DNA from: Acanthacorydalis orientalis
Lineage: Eukaryota; Arthropoda; Insecta; Megaloptera; Corydalidae
Reading direction: 5' to 3'
Assembly: GCA_034766995.1 (NCBI GenBank)
Contig: CM068325.1
Coordinates: 4,862,446 to 4,926,445, forward strand
Length of the DNA: 64,000 nucleotides
Shown here piece after piece: positions 34,480-46,732 of the stretch. How positions within the stretch are numbered: the stretch's first letter is position 1; each line of letters opens with the position of its first letter. The notes under the pieces were generated by a model. That model saw nothing but the letters and a program-made list of their open reading frames with translations, was not told the DNA's origin and did not search any database. The translations under genes and the position numbers were made by a program.

Positions 34480-35590
34480 TATGTTTTTCCCAAATAATTC
34501 TTGAAAAAAAAATCCAAATAAAATAATTAGAGTACTATTCGAAAGAGGATAAAATTCTGAATATCTGGCACGAATTTCAATTTTTTATCCCAATTATTAC
34601 TCCCGTACCATTGATTCAAAAAAATTCATTCCATTCACTGACAGTTTTTGGCTGAAACTTTTATATTTTTCCCAAATAACTCTTGAAAAAAAATCCAAAT
34701 AAAATAATTAGGATACCATTCAAAATAGGATGAAATTCTGGGTATTTGAACCAAATTTCAATTTTTTATCCCAATTATTACTCCCGTACCAGTGATTCAA
34801 AAAAATTCGTTTCAATCACTGACAGTTTTTTGCTGAAACTTTTAATTTTTCCCAAATAACTCATGGAAAAAAATCCAAATAAAATAAATAGGATATCGTT
34901 CGAAAGAGGATAAAATTCTGAATATCTGGCACGAATTTCAATTTTTTATCCCAATTATTACTCCCGTACCATTGATTCAAAAAAATTCATTCCATTCACT
35001 GACAGTTTTTGGCTGAAACTTTTATATTTTTCCCAAATAACTCTTGAAAAAAAATCCAAATAAAATAATTAGTATACCATTCGAAAGAGGATAAAATTCT
35101 GGATGTCTGGCACGAATTTCAATTTTTTATCCCGATTATTACTCCTGTACCAGTGATTCAAAACAATTCTTTTCAATCACGGACAGTTTTTTGCTGAAAC
35201 TTTTATATTTTTCCCAAATAACTTCTGAAAAAAAATCCACATAAAATAATAAGGATACCATTCGAAAGAGGATAAAATTCTGGATATCTGGCACGAATTT
35301 CAATTTTTTATCCCAATTATTACTCCTGTACCAGTGATTCAAAAAAATTCTTTTCAATCACTGACAATTTTTTGCTGAAACTTTTAATTTTTCCCAAATA
35401 ACTCTTGAAAAAAAATCAAAATAAAATAATTAATATACCATTCGAAAGAGGATAAAATTCTGGATATCTGGCACGAATTTCAATTTTTTATCCCGATTAT
35501 TACTCCCGTACCAGTGATTCAAAAAAATTCTTTTCAATCACTGACAGTTTTTTGGTGAAGCTTTTATATTTTGCCCAAATAACTTGGAAA
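34480..35590. repeat. ~180-bp satellite S1, six copies
   Basis: TTCGAAAGAGGATAAAATTC recurs at about 34538, 34719 (mutated), 34899, 35079, 35258 and 35438. Each unit also has CACGAATTTCAATTTTTTAT, TTACTCCCGTACCA and CACTGACAGTTTTT. Unit length is close to one nucleosome repeat. Confidence 0.93.
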
Positions 35591-36100
35591 AACGCTTTCG
35601 GACGGCGTCCGCGCGATGCGACGCCGTCGTCGCATCCGACGCGCCGGCGACGCGACCGTCGATACGCAAACAGCCTCGCCGCCGTTCCGATATATTGGCA
35701 CGTGAACAGCACGAAAACGAAACAGTGTGGCAATTTTAGAAACGGCGGTCACATGCTCTCCGAACGGACAGGCGCGGACTCGGTGCGTTTTCGTCCGGGC
35801 GCCGGTTCGGGCGTGTCGCTCGAAGCGAGATGGCCGTCCGAGTCGGGCATTGAAGTCGCTTAAAATTCACGTAACGACAGCGCACTGATCAGAGCCTGCG
35901 GCTTGGTATCGGGTGCTTCCTTTTATGACCGGTTCCGGTGATCATATCCGGGTCGATTTTCAAATCGGGACGTCTCGATGATCAGGAAGAGTGGGGAGAC
36001 AGTTTGTGATCAAAAGTGAGTCTCGGAAAGAATGAGCGAGTCGTTGAGAGGAAGATAGATGGACAGTTGTGGTTTAGTGAGACCAGTGATTGAAAACAGT
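35591..36100. other. GC-rich island between two S1 blocks
   Basis: 35591-35870 is CpG-rich with a 103-codon plus-strand frame ending in TAA at 35861. There is no motif or splice signal to support a gene, so it may be displaced unique sequence inside the satellite. Confidence 0.4.
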
Positions 36101-36960
36101 TCTTGTGACTGAGACATTTTCGGTGTTTTTCCATAATATCTCATTGAAAACTATTCTGAATCAAATAACTAGGGTATCATTCGAAAGAGGATGAAATTCT
36201 GTATATCTGGTGCAAATTTCAATTTTTTCTACCGATTATTCTACCTGTACCAGTGGTTGAAAACAATTCCCCTTCATGCACTTACATTTTTTCAATCCAA
36301 GTTTTACATTTTCCCAAATATCTCATTGAAAAATTATTGTAAATTAAATAACTAGGGTATCGTTCGAAAGAGGATAAAATTCTGTATATCTGGCACAAAT
36401 TTCAATTTTTTCTACCGATTATTCGACCTGTACCAGTGATTGAAAACATTTCTTCTTCGTACACTGACATTTTTTAATTTAAGTTTTATATTTTTCCAAA
36501 TATTACATTGAAAATTATTCTAAATTAAATAACTAGGGCATCATTCGAAAGAGGATGAAATTCTGTATATCTGGCACAAATTTCAATTTTTTCTACCGAT
36601 TATTCGACCTGTACCAGTAATTCAAAACAATTCTTTTCATTCATTGAGACTTTTTTGCTGAAACTTTTACATTTTTCCACATATCTCAAGAAAAATTATT
36701 CTAAATTAAATAACTAGGGTATCAATCGAAAGAGGATAAAATTCTGTATCTTTGGTACAAATTTCAATTTTTTCTACCGATCGTTCGACCTGTACCAGCG
36801 GTTCATAACAGTCGTTTCGCCATTTTTTCGCGACCGCCTCTATATTTTCCACAATCACTCCTGGAAAAAAATTCCAAAACGCACAGACGGTCCATCATCG
36901 ATACCAGGATGAATTTCTATACATTCTGTGTAAATTTCAAATTTCTATAACGACGAATCG
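36100..36960. repeat. ~182-bp satellite S1, diverged block, about five copies
   Basis: Same orientation as 34480-35590. TCGAAAGAGGAT(A/G)AAATTCTG recurs at about 36180, 36363, 36546 and 36727, with a decayed copy near 36895. The AACTAGGGTATCATT block is specific to this subfamily. Confidence 0.9.
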
Positions 36961-38150
36961 ACAATCTTCTATCCGAAAAACAATCTTCCACCGATCGATT
37001 CCGATCCCAAACGTTATTCCATTAGATCTCCATTGCTTTCATCTCATCTGCGATACAACAATCTCTCTCTCTCTAATTAAAGTCTTGAAAAAATCTCTTC
37101 CAGAGGAAGGACTATTCTAAAATCTCACTTTTCTGACTCGAAACCCTTCTCCTCGACGAATAATTTCGTTTGCTCTGGACAAAAAATAGATGTGAATGTT
37201 TTTTCAACTGTTTACGATTCAATACAGCGAAACCTCTTTATAACGAACTCGATTTTATCAATCGAAACCGATTTGGAACGAAGAAAATTCACTTTAGAGA
37301 CATTATACAGGTCGGTATTTCCGTTCGAGCCGACAGTTTCGTTATAGGCGAGTTCGTTGTACGCGGGTCCGACCGTATTCGAGAACTGAAACAGTCCTGC
37401 ACGCGCTGGAACCGTTTCAGAACCGGATCTCCTGCGATTCCGGTTTAAAAAACCGTTCGGATCGAGCAACAATCGGAAAAAAAACGAGCGGCGAATTCGA
37501 AAGAGTTGCCGAAAACCGCCGACAGAGTCCGAACGGTCGACCGACCGATTCGTAACGATTGCCGTTCACTGTTTTACCGACACTGTTCTCGCCTGCGCTC
37601 TGTCGGCACCCGGCGCGAACTGATCTCGCGTTTCGATTGTCTTTTCGAACGGCGAAACCTGTTCCGCGCGGATCGATTGTCGGCGCGGAGCACAGATGTC
37701 CTTGCGATCGGCGAGCGTCGCTTGTTCGAATTGTTTCGATGGAGTTTTGATCGATTTGCTCGGACGGGGGAGACGTTTATCGAGCGTTGAGTCGGTGCCT
37801 GTCCTCCTAATACCTTCACAGTCTCCAAGAATGTCCCCAAGGTCCGTGCTCATAACCTCAAACGTTCAAATGTGAAAAAAACCGCCTCAAACGTTCCTCA
37901 AGACCGGGAAATTGTCTCAAAGTCGCTGAAAATGTCCCCTCATCGACTCTCAAGTCGGACCTGTCTGTAATCTCGAACCTTTCGAAGATGCAAAATCTAT
38001 TTTCAAGATTCCTCACGTCTCGGCTCGGCCTCGAACCAAGTCCTGCATGTCTGGGAGCCATTAAACACTGTCGATCCGTCTCGATAGAGTTTTCGGTTCC
38101 TGCACGAAAGACTTGTCGATCTTGCGACTCGACTGTGGGCGTTTGAGGAT
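36961..38150. other. Unique spacer without a recognised gene
   Basis: 37200-37800 is moderately CpG-rich with short frames on both strands; none shows a motif. Nothing else is supported. Confidence 0.45.
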
Positions 38151-38990
38151 TTTTTTAATTTTTGAAAATTTGGTATCGGATAGAGTATTGTTTTCTCTTT
38201 CGAACGGTATGTAATTCAGTAGGGTTATCTTTTGAATTCGGGTGGAAAAAAAATAAAAACTGTAGATGTGCCGGATAGGATTCGTTTTAAAAACAGTTTT
38301 TTCTTTGAAACTCCACTGTAATCGTATAAACGAGTATTTGTGTTTGAAAATCGGGCTGCTTATAGACTATTGTTTTCTCTTTCCAACGGTATATAATTTA
38401 TTAGGGTTATCTTTTAAATTCGGGTAGAAAAAAAATAAAATCTATAGATGTGCCGAATAGGATTCGGATTAAAGACAGTTTTTTCTTTGAAACGCCACTG
38501 TAACGGTATAAACGAGTATTTGTGTTTGAAAATCGGACTGTTTATAGACTATTGTTTTCTCTTTCCAACGGTATATAATTTATTAGAGGTATCTTTAGAA
38601 TTCGGGAAGAAAAAAAATAAAATCTATAGACATGCCGGATAGGATTCGCGTTAAAAACAGTTTTTTTCTTTGAAACGTCACTGTAATCGCATAAACGAGT
38701 GTTTGTGTTTGAAAATCGGGGTGCTTATAGACTATTGTTTTCTCTTTCCAACGGTATATGATTTATTAGGGTTAACTTTTGAATTCGGGTAGAAAAAAAA
38801 TAAAATCTGTAGATATGCTGAATAGGATTCGCGTTAAAGACAGTTTTTTCTTTAAAACGCCACTGTAATCATATAAACGAGTATTTAAGTTTGAAAATCT
38901 GGTTGCTTATAAACTACTGTTTTCTCTTTCCAACGGTATTATAATTCACTAGGGTTATCTTTTAAATTCGGATAAAAAAAAATAAAAAAC
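38150..38990. repeat. ~183-bp satellite S2, five copies
   Basis: TTGTTTTCTCTTTCCAACGG recurs at about 38189, 38372, 38554, 38737 and 38920. Units include GGTAGAAAAAAAATAAAATC and GTTTGAAAATCGG. Different overall from S1 but shares the 16-mer CTCTTTCGAACGGTAT (38195-38210). Confidence 0.92.
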
Positions 38991-39469
38991 TTGTGACGAT
39001 CGTTAACGATCACATTTTGAAAAATCCCAGTAGGCGTAATCGTGTCGGTGTAAGTTTGAAAGTTTCAAGATTTATACGAAAAAGTACGGTCTTTCGCGTG
39101 CCGTGTTCGTTTTTTATGAAAAAGTTTCAGTCCTCAATATATCTGCGTGCGACCGAGATATCTGACCGAATTTTCGATCGATCATTCGATGAAATCGTTC
39201 CGGTTAGAACGTATTGCACGGTTCATACATCAAAAATCATAAATTAGTCAACTTAGAATTAGTTTCTGTTTTAAAATTATTATAACGGAATCGGTCGATA
39301 TCCGAGACCGACTATACGAGCGGGGGAAATCGCCGGGCGGTCCGGCGCGGGCTCGTGCGATCCGCCGCGGCCGCGCTCGCGTTTCCCCCGAAAACGTGCA
39401 TGCATAGTCGTGTCCAGTGAACGGCACGATTTTGTACTTTTGACATTTTCTCTTTTTTGTGTGTTGAGT
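38991..39469. other. Unique sequence between satellites
   Basis: About 480 bases including a GC-rich stretch at 39310-39390. No gene recognised. Confidence 0.45.
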
Positions 39470-39740
39470 GTTGAGATTCAGTTGTTTAGATTCAACTGTT
39501 TAGAGATTCAGCTGTTTAGAGATTCAGCTGTGTACGGATTCAACTGCACAGATTCAACTGCGTACGATTTACCTGTATGGATTCAACTGTACAGATTCAA
39601 CTGTGTACAGATTTAGCCGTGTACGATTCAACTGTGTACGATTTACCTGTATGGATTCAACTGTGTACGATTCAACTGTGTACGATTTACCTGAATGGAT
39701 TCAACTGTGTACGATTTACCTGTATGGATTCAACTATACA
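39470..39740. repeat. 74-bp satellite family, irregular left flank
   Basis: Short steps of GATTCAACTG, TGTACGATTTACCTGTATG and GATTTAGCCGTGTACG in irregular order: the building blocks of the regular array that starts at 41616. Confidence 0.85.
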
Positions 39741-41615
39741 GATGTGTGCAGGTCCGTATCTCGTCCAATCGTGCCTGTAGAGGCGACACAACTTGTGTTC
39801 CGGGCCTATTTAAAATATTTAGAGCCAGTGCAGGTCCGTATCTCGACCAATCGTGCCTGTAGAGGCGACACAACTTGTGTTCCGGGCCTATTTAAAATGT
39901 TTAGAGCCAGTGCAGGTCCGTATCTCGACCAATCGTGCCTGTAGAGGCGACACAACTTGTGTTCCGGGCATATTTAAAATGTTTAGAGCCAGTGCAGGCC
40001 CCTATCTCGACCAATCGTGCCTGTAGAGGCGACACAACTTGTGTTCCGGGCCTATTTAAAATGTTTAGAGCCAGTGCAGGTCCGTATCTCGACCAATCGT
40101 GCCTGTAGAGGCGACACAACTTGTGTTCCGGGCATATTTAAAATGTTTAGAGCCAGTGCAGGCCCCTATCTCGACCAATCGTGCCTGTAGAGGCGACACA
40201 ACTTGTGTTCCGGGCCTATTTAAAATGTTTAGAGCCAGTGCAGGCCCCTATCTCGACCAATCGTGCCTGTAGAGGCGACACAACTTGTGTTCCGGGCCTA
40301 TTTAAAATGTTTAGAGCCAGTGCAGGTCCGTATCTCGTCCAATCGTGCCTGTAGAGGCGACACAACTTGTGTTCCGGGCCTATTTAAAATGTTTAGAGCC
40401 AGTGCAGGTCCGTATCTCGACCAATCGTGCCTGTAGAGGCGACACAACTTGTGTTCCGGGCCTATTTAAAATGTTTAGAGCCAGTGCAGGCCCCTATCTC
40501 GACCAATCGTGCCTGTAGAGGCGACACAACTTGTGTTCCGGGCCTATTTAAAATGTTTAGAGCCAGTGCAGGTCCGTATCTCGACCAATCGTGCCTGTAG
40601 AGGCGACACAACTTGTGTTCCGGGCCTATTTAAAATGTTTAGAGCCAGTGCAGGTCCGTATCTCGACCAATCGTGCCTGTAGAGGCGACACAACTTGTGT
40701 TCCGGGCATATTTAAAATGTTTAGAGCCAGTGCAGGCCCCTATCTCGACCAATCGTGCCTGTAGAGGCGACACAACTTGTGTTCCGGGCCTATTTAAAAT
40801 GTTTAGAGCCAGTGCAGGCCCCTATCTCGACCAATCGTGCCTGTAGAGGCGACACAACTTGTGTTCCGGGCCTATTTAAAATGTTTAGAGCCAGTGCAGG
40901 TCCGTATCTCGTCCAATCGTGCCTGTAGAGGCGACACAACTTGTGTTCCGGGCCTATTTAAAATGTTTAGAGCCAGTGCAGGCCCGTATCTCGACCAATC
41001 GTGGCTGTAGAAGCGACAGAAGTTGTGTTCCGGGCCTATTTAAAATGCTTAGAGCCAGTGCAGGCCCCTATCTCGACCAATCGTGTCCGTAGAGGCGACA
41101 GAACTTGTGTTCCGGGCCTATTTAAAATGTTTAGAGCCAGTGCAGGCCCCTATCTCGACCAATCGTGCCTGTAGAGGCGACAGAACTTGTGTTCCGGGCC
41201 TATTTAAAATGTTTAGAGCCAGTGCAGGTGCGTATCTCGACCAATCGTGCCTGTAGAGGCGACACAACTTGTGTTCCGGGCCTATTTAAAATGTTTAGAG
41301 CCAGTGCAGGTCCGTATCTCGTCCAATCGTGCCTGTAGAGGCGACACAACTTGTGTTCCGGGCCTATTTAAAATGTTTAGAGCCAGTGCAGGTCCGTATC
41401 TCGACCAATCGTGCCTGTAGAGGCGACACAACTTGTGTTCCGGGCCTATTTAAAATGTTTAGAGCCAGTGCAGGTCCGAATCTCGACCAATCGTGCCTGT
41501 AGAGGCGACAGAACTTGTGTTCCGGGCCTATTTAAAATGTTTAGAGCCAGTCCAGGTCCGAATCTCGACCAATCGTGCCTGTAGAGGCGACACAACTTGT
41601 GTTCCGGGCCTATTG
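39741..41615. repeat. 82-bp satellite, about 23 copies
   Basis: AGGCGACACA recurs at 39781, 39863 and 39945, an 82-base period. Unit words: CAACTTGTGTTCCGGGCCTA, TTTAAAATGTTTAGAGCCAG and CCGTATCTCGACCAATCGTG. Variants GGTCCGTATC and GGCCCCTATC alternate in runs, showing block duplication. The array interrupts the 74-bp family on both sides. Confidence 0.96.
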
Positions 41616-44600
41616 TGCCTTTAGCCGTGTACGATTCAACTGCACAGATTCAACTGTGTACGATTTACCTGTATGGACTCAACTGTGTACAGATTTAGCC
41701 GTGTACGATTCAACTGCACAGATTCAACTGTGTACGATTTACCTGTATGGACTCAACTGTGTACAGATTTAGCCGTGTACGATTCAACTGCACAGATTCA
41801 ACTGTGTACGATTTACCTGTAAGGACTCAACTGTGTACAGATTTAGCCGTGTACGATTCAACTGCACAGATTCAACTGTGTACGATTTACCTGTAAGGAC
41901 TCAACTGTGTACAGATTTAGCCGTGTACGATTCAACTGCACAGATTCAACTGTGTACGATTTACCTGTATGGATTCAACTGTGCAGATTTAGCCATGTAC
42001 GATTCAACTGCACAGATTCAACTGTGTACGATTTACCTGTATGGACTCAACTGTGTACAGATTTAGCCGTGTACGATTCAACTGCACAGATTCAACTGTG
42101 TACGATTTACCTGTATGGATTCAACTGTGCAGATTTAGCCGTGTACGATTCAACTGCACAGATTCAACTGTGTACGATTTACCTGTATGGACTCAACTGT
42201 GTACAGATTTAGCCGTGTACGATTCAACTGCACAGATTCAACTGTGTACGATTTACCTGTAAGGACTCAACTGTGTACAGATTTAGCCGTGTACGATTCA
42301 ACTGCACAGATTCAACTGTGTACGATTTACCTGTAAGGACTCAACTGTGTACAGATTTAGCCGTGTACGATTCAACTGCACAGATTCAACTGTGTACGAT
42401 TTACCTGTAAGGACTCAACTGTGTACAGATTTAGCCGTGTACGATTCAACTGCACAGATTCAACTGTGTACGATTTACCTGTAAGGACTCAACTGTGTAC
42501 AGATTTAGCCGTGTACGATTCAACTGCACAGATTCAACTGTGTACGATTTACCTGTATGGATTCAACTGTACAGATTTAGCCGTGTACGATTCAACTGCA
42601 CAGATTCAACTGTGTACGATTTACCTGTAAGGACTCAACTGTGTACAGATTTAGCCGTGTACGATTCAACTGCACAGATTCAACTGTGTACGATTTACCT
42701 GTAAGGACTCAACTGTGTACAGATTTAGCCGTGTACGATTCAACTGCACAGATTCAACTGTGTACGATTTACCTGTATGGATTCAACTGTACAGATTTAG
42801 CCGTGTACGATTCAACTGCACAGATTCAACTGTGTACGATTTACCTGTATGGATTCAACTGTACAGATTTAGCCGTGTACGATTCAACTGCACAGATTCA
42901 ACTGTGTACGATTTACCTGTAAGGACTCAACTGTGTACAGATTTAGCCGTGTACGATTCAACTGCACAGATTCAACTGTGTACGATTTACCTGTATGGAT
43001 TCAACTGTACAGATTTAGCCGTGTACGATTCAACTGCACAGATTCAACTGTGTACGATTTACCTGTATGGATTCAACTGTACAGATTTAGCCGTGTACGA
43101 TTCAACTGCACAGATTCAACTGTGTACGATTTACCTGTATGGACTCAACTGTGTACAGATTTAGCCGTGTACGATTCAACTGCACAGATTCAACTGTGTA
43201 CGATTTACCTGTAAGGACTCAACTGTGTACAGATTTAGCCGTGTACGATTCAACTGCACAGATTCAACTGTGTACGATTTACCTGTAAGGACTCAACTGT
43301 GTACAGATTTAGCCGTGTACGATTCAACTGCACAGATTCAACTGTGTACGATTTACCTGTAAGGACTCAACTGTGTACAGATTTAGCCGTGTACGATTCA
43401 ACTGCACAGATTCAACTGTGTACGATTTACCTGTAAGGACTCAACTGTGTACAGATTTAGCCGTGTACGATTCAACTGCACAGATTCAACTGTGTACGAT
43501 TTACCTGTATGGATTCAACTGTACAGATTTAGCCGTGTACGATTCAACTGCACAGATTCAACTGTGTACGATTTACCTGTAAGGACTCAACTGTGTACAG
43601 ATTTAGCCGTGTACGATTCAACTGCACAGATTCAACTGTGTACGATTTACCTGTAAGGACTCAACTGTGTACAGATTTAGCCGTGTACGATTCAACTGCA
43701 CAGATTCAACTGTGTACGATTTACCTGTAAGGACTCAACTGTGTACAGATTTAGCCGTGTACGATTCAACTGCACAGATTCAACTGTGTACGATTTACCT
43801 GTATGGATTCAACTGTACAGATTTAGCCGTGTACGATTCAACTGCACAGATTCAACTGTGTACGATTTACCTGTATGGATTCAACTGTGTACAGATTTAG
43901 CCGTGTACGATTCAACTGCACAGATTCAACTGTGTACGATTTACCTGTATGGATTCAACTGTACAGATTTAGCCGTGTACGATTCAACTGCACAGATTCA
44001 ACTGTGTACGATTTACCTGTAAGGACTCAACTGTGTACAGATTTAGCCGTGTACGATTCAACTGCACAGATTCAACTGTGTACGATTTACCTGTAAGGAC
44101 TCAACTGTGTACAGATTTAGCCGTGTACGATTCAACTGCACAGATTCAACTGTGTACGATTTACCTGTAAGGACTCAACTGTGTACAGATTTAGCCGTGT
44201 ACGATTCAACTGCACAGATTCAACTGTGTACGATTTACCTGTATGGATTCAACTGTACAGATTTAGCCGTGTACGATTCAACTGCACAGATTCAACTGTG
44301 TACGATTTACCTGTATGGATTCAACTGTATAGATTTAGCCGTGTACGATTCAACTGCACAGATTCAACTGTGTACGATTTACCTGTATGGATTCAACTGT
44401 ACAGATTTAGCCGTGTACGATTCAACTGCACAGATTCAACTGTGTACGATTTACCTGTAAGGACTCAACTGTGTACAGATTTAGCCGTGTACGATTCAAC
44501 TGCACAGATTCAACTGTGTACGATTTACCTGTAAGGACTCAACTGTGTACAGATTTAGCCGTGTACGATTCAACTGCACAGATTCAACTGTGTACGATTT

Positions 44601-45437
44601 ACCTGTAAGGACTCAACTGTGTACAGATTTAGCCGTGTACGATTCAACTGCACAGATTCAACTGTGTACGATTTACCTGTATGGATTCAACTGTGTACAG
44701 ATTTAGCCGTGTACGATTCAACTGCACAGATTCAACTGTGTACGATTTACCTGTAAGGACTCAACTGTGTACAGATTTAGCCGTGTACGATTCAACTGCA
44801 CAGATTCAACTGTGTACGATTTACCTGTAAGGACTCAACTGTGTACAGATTTAGCCGTGTACGATTCAACTGCACAGATTCAACTGTGTACGATTTACCT
44901 GTAAGGACTCAACTGTGTACAGATTTAGCCGTGTACGATTCAACTGCACAGATTCAACTGTGTACGATTTACCTGTAAGGACTCAACTGTGTACAGATTT
45001 AGCCGTGTACGATTCAACTGCACAGATTCAACTGTGTACGATTTACCTGTATGGATTCAACTGTACAGATTTAGCCGTGTACGATTCAACTGCACAGATT
45101 CAACTGTGTACGATTTACCTGTAAGGACTCAACTGTGTACAGATTTAGCCGTGTACGATTCAACTGCACCGATTCAACTGTGTACGATTTACCTGTAAGG
45201 ACTCAACTGTGTACAGATTTAGCCGTGTACGATTCAACTGCACAGATTCAACTGTGTACGATTTACCTGTAAGGACTCAACTGTGTACAGATTTAGCCGT
45301 GTACGATTCAACTGCACAGATTCAACTGTGTACGATTTACCTGTAAGGACTCAACTGTGTACAGATTTAGCCGTGTACGATTCAACTGCACAGATTCAAC
45401 TGTGTACGATTTACCTGTATGGATTCAACTGTACAGA
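41616..45437. repeat. 74-bp satellite, about 51 copies with higher-order pattern
   Basis: Unit words: GTGTACAGATTTAGCCGTGT, ACGATTCAACTGCACAGATT, CAACTGTGTACGATTTACCT, GTAAGGACTCAACT. Two main monomers occur: A (AAGGACTC...GTGTACAG, 74 bases) and B (ATGGATTC...GTACAG, 72 bases). The order AAAAB appears at about 42256, 43208, 44750 and 45118. Monomers are otherwise almost identical, so the array is young or homogenised. The many ~70-150-codon frames it yields are artefacts. Confidence 0.96.
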
Positions 45438-45490
45438 TATATATATATATATATACATATATAAATATATACGTATGTATGTATATATTT
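45438..45490. repeat. (TA)n microsatellite
   Basis: TA with CA and GTATG steps, joining the last 74-bp monomer to the unique sequence that carries the ratchet splice site. Confidence 0.93.
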
Positions 45491-45528
45491 ATAATCAGTT
45501 CGTTGAAAATGATCGAAAATCTATGTGT

Positions 45529-45623
45529 ATCTGTCTTGTTCCAGGTAAGTCGATCGATCAAATCCACACACATATCATCTGTGTAAGAGACTGATCCGGG
45601 CGATGGCGAGTCAGACCGTGAGT
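45529..45623 (+). promoter_or_regulatory. Candidate recursive (ratchet) splice site with possible RS-exon
   Basis: TATCTGTCTTGTTCCAG|GTAAGT: a pyrimidine tract and AG acceptor (45543-45544) abut a perfect GTAAGT donor (45545-45550), the defining arrangement of a zero-length recursive splice site. 73 bases on, GTGAGT (45618) could end an RS-exon 45545-45617. Read from the phase-1 exon at 29526-29622, that exon meets TGA, so its inclusion would truncate the protein. It lies about 15.9 kb into the long plus-strand intron. Confidence 0.6.
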
Positions 45624-45924
45624 ACAGTTCGAAAGATTGTTTTTCCTCACCTCCGCAGTCATATATCCGAACGATCGAGATGTTTTCGAATTTAACCTTG
45701 GCCAGATTAGTCCGCGTGACGTCACTAGGTGTACACACAAATGCACACACACACACGCGCGCGCCCGTGCGGTGCGTGTGTGTGTGTGTGTGTGTCGTTC
45801 TTATGTGCGCTCGTTGAGTTTTTCTCACGTATTCGTCATTTGCTTAAAGCATTATTGTTTATGGTTTATCCTTGACATTGTATGTATGTAAAATGTAATT
45901 TATCATAATTTATACAAACACATT

Positions 45925-45925
<1 letters not shown>

Positions 45926-45970
<45 letters not shown>
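45926..45970. repeat. (TA)n microsatellite
   Basis: TA tract followed by ACAGGGTGTCC, an end sequence common beside insect DNA-transposon remnants. Confidence 0.9.
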
Positions 45971-45971
<1 letters not shown>

Positions 45972-46087
45972 GGTGTCCGCTGATAATACCTTCATGGCTA
46001 CACCTCTCGCCCGTTCGATCTGAAGACCGAAACCGACCGATCTCTAATTAATAATCGCGGTTTTGTGTATGAATCCGAATGCCGCGA

Positions 46088-46388
46088 ACCGCAATTATTT
46101 TCTCTCTCTCCAAGTCTGATAGGTAGATATAGACGGACAAAGATCGGATGCGAAGAGTGGACGGGAAGATCGATACGCACGCATCGATTCGAGTTGATGT
46201 TCGGTCGGTAGGAAAATAATTGCGGCCTTGTATACGGATTTCAGTGTCGCGGAGCGCAATTATTTCTCTACCGACCTGATAAATACAGACGGACAAAGAT
46301 ATCTAGATAGGCATGATATAGGTAGAGAAGGATAGATAGATACGCATAGATTTAATTAGGTGTTAGGTCGGTAGGAAAATAATTACGG
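46088..46388. repeat. Palindromic repeat cluster
   Basis: Three arm pairs with ~90-base linkers rich in GATAGATA and GACGGACAAAGAT; diverged. Confidence 0.85.
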
Positions 46389-46399
46389 TTTTTTATACG

Positions 46400-46730
46400 G
46401 ATTTCAATGAGATCGGCGAGAGTCATCTGTTTACACCGGCGCGTCCGTCCACGTGCGACGCCGCCCGCACGTGTCTCACCGCGTGGATGCTGCGCGCCGT
46501 TCGTCCGGGTTGCCGCGGCGACCGGCCGTTCCGGTACGCCCCGTTTTTCAGCCGCTCTTCCGGTGCTTTTCCGTCGGACGCGTGCACGCCGGCCACGGAT
46601 CCGTCCGCGTGGACCGACGCGGCTAATTATAGACGTTCAAGGTGAACCCGGTCCGGTGTTCCGGACCGGACGCGGCTCCTCCGGTCTCAGGACCGGATTA
46701 GTCTGTACGACGTGCGAACTAATGTATACA
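46400..46730. other. GC-rich island between palindromic clusters
   Basis: CpG-dense, with a small inverted repeat GGTCCGG/CCGGACC at about 46650-46667. No coding signal is supported; it might be a promoter or an exon fragment. Confidence 0.35.
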
Positions 46731-46732
46731 GT

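Noticed and set aside
35552..35863. 103-codon plus-strand frame as a gene
   Set aside because: No motif, no splice site, and it starts inside a satellite unit; kept only as a low-interest observation.
41575..45594. Many overlapping plus-strand frames of 65-149 codons
   Set aside because: They are frames through the 74-bp satellite; the period is not a multiple of three, so frames rotate and stop regularly.
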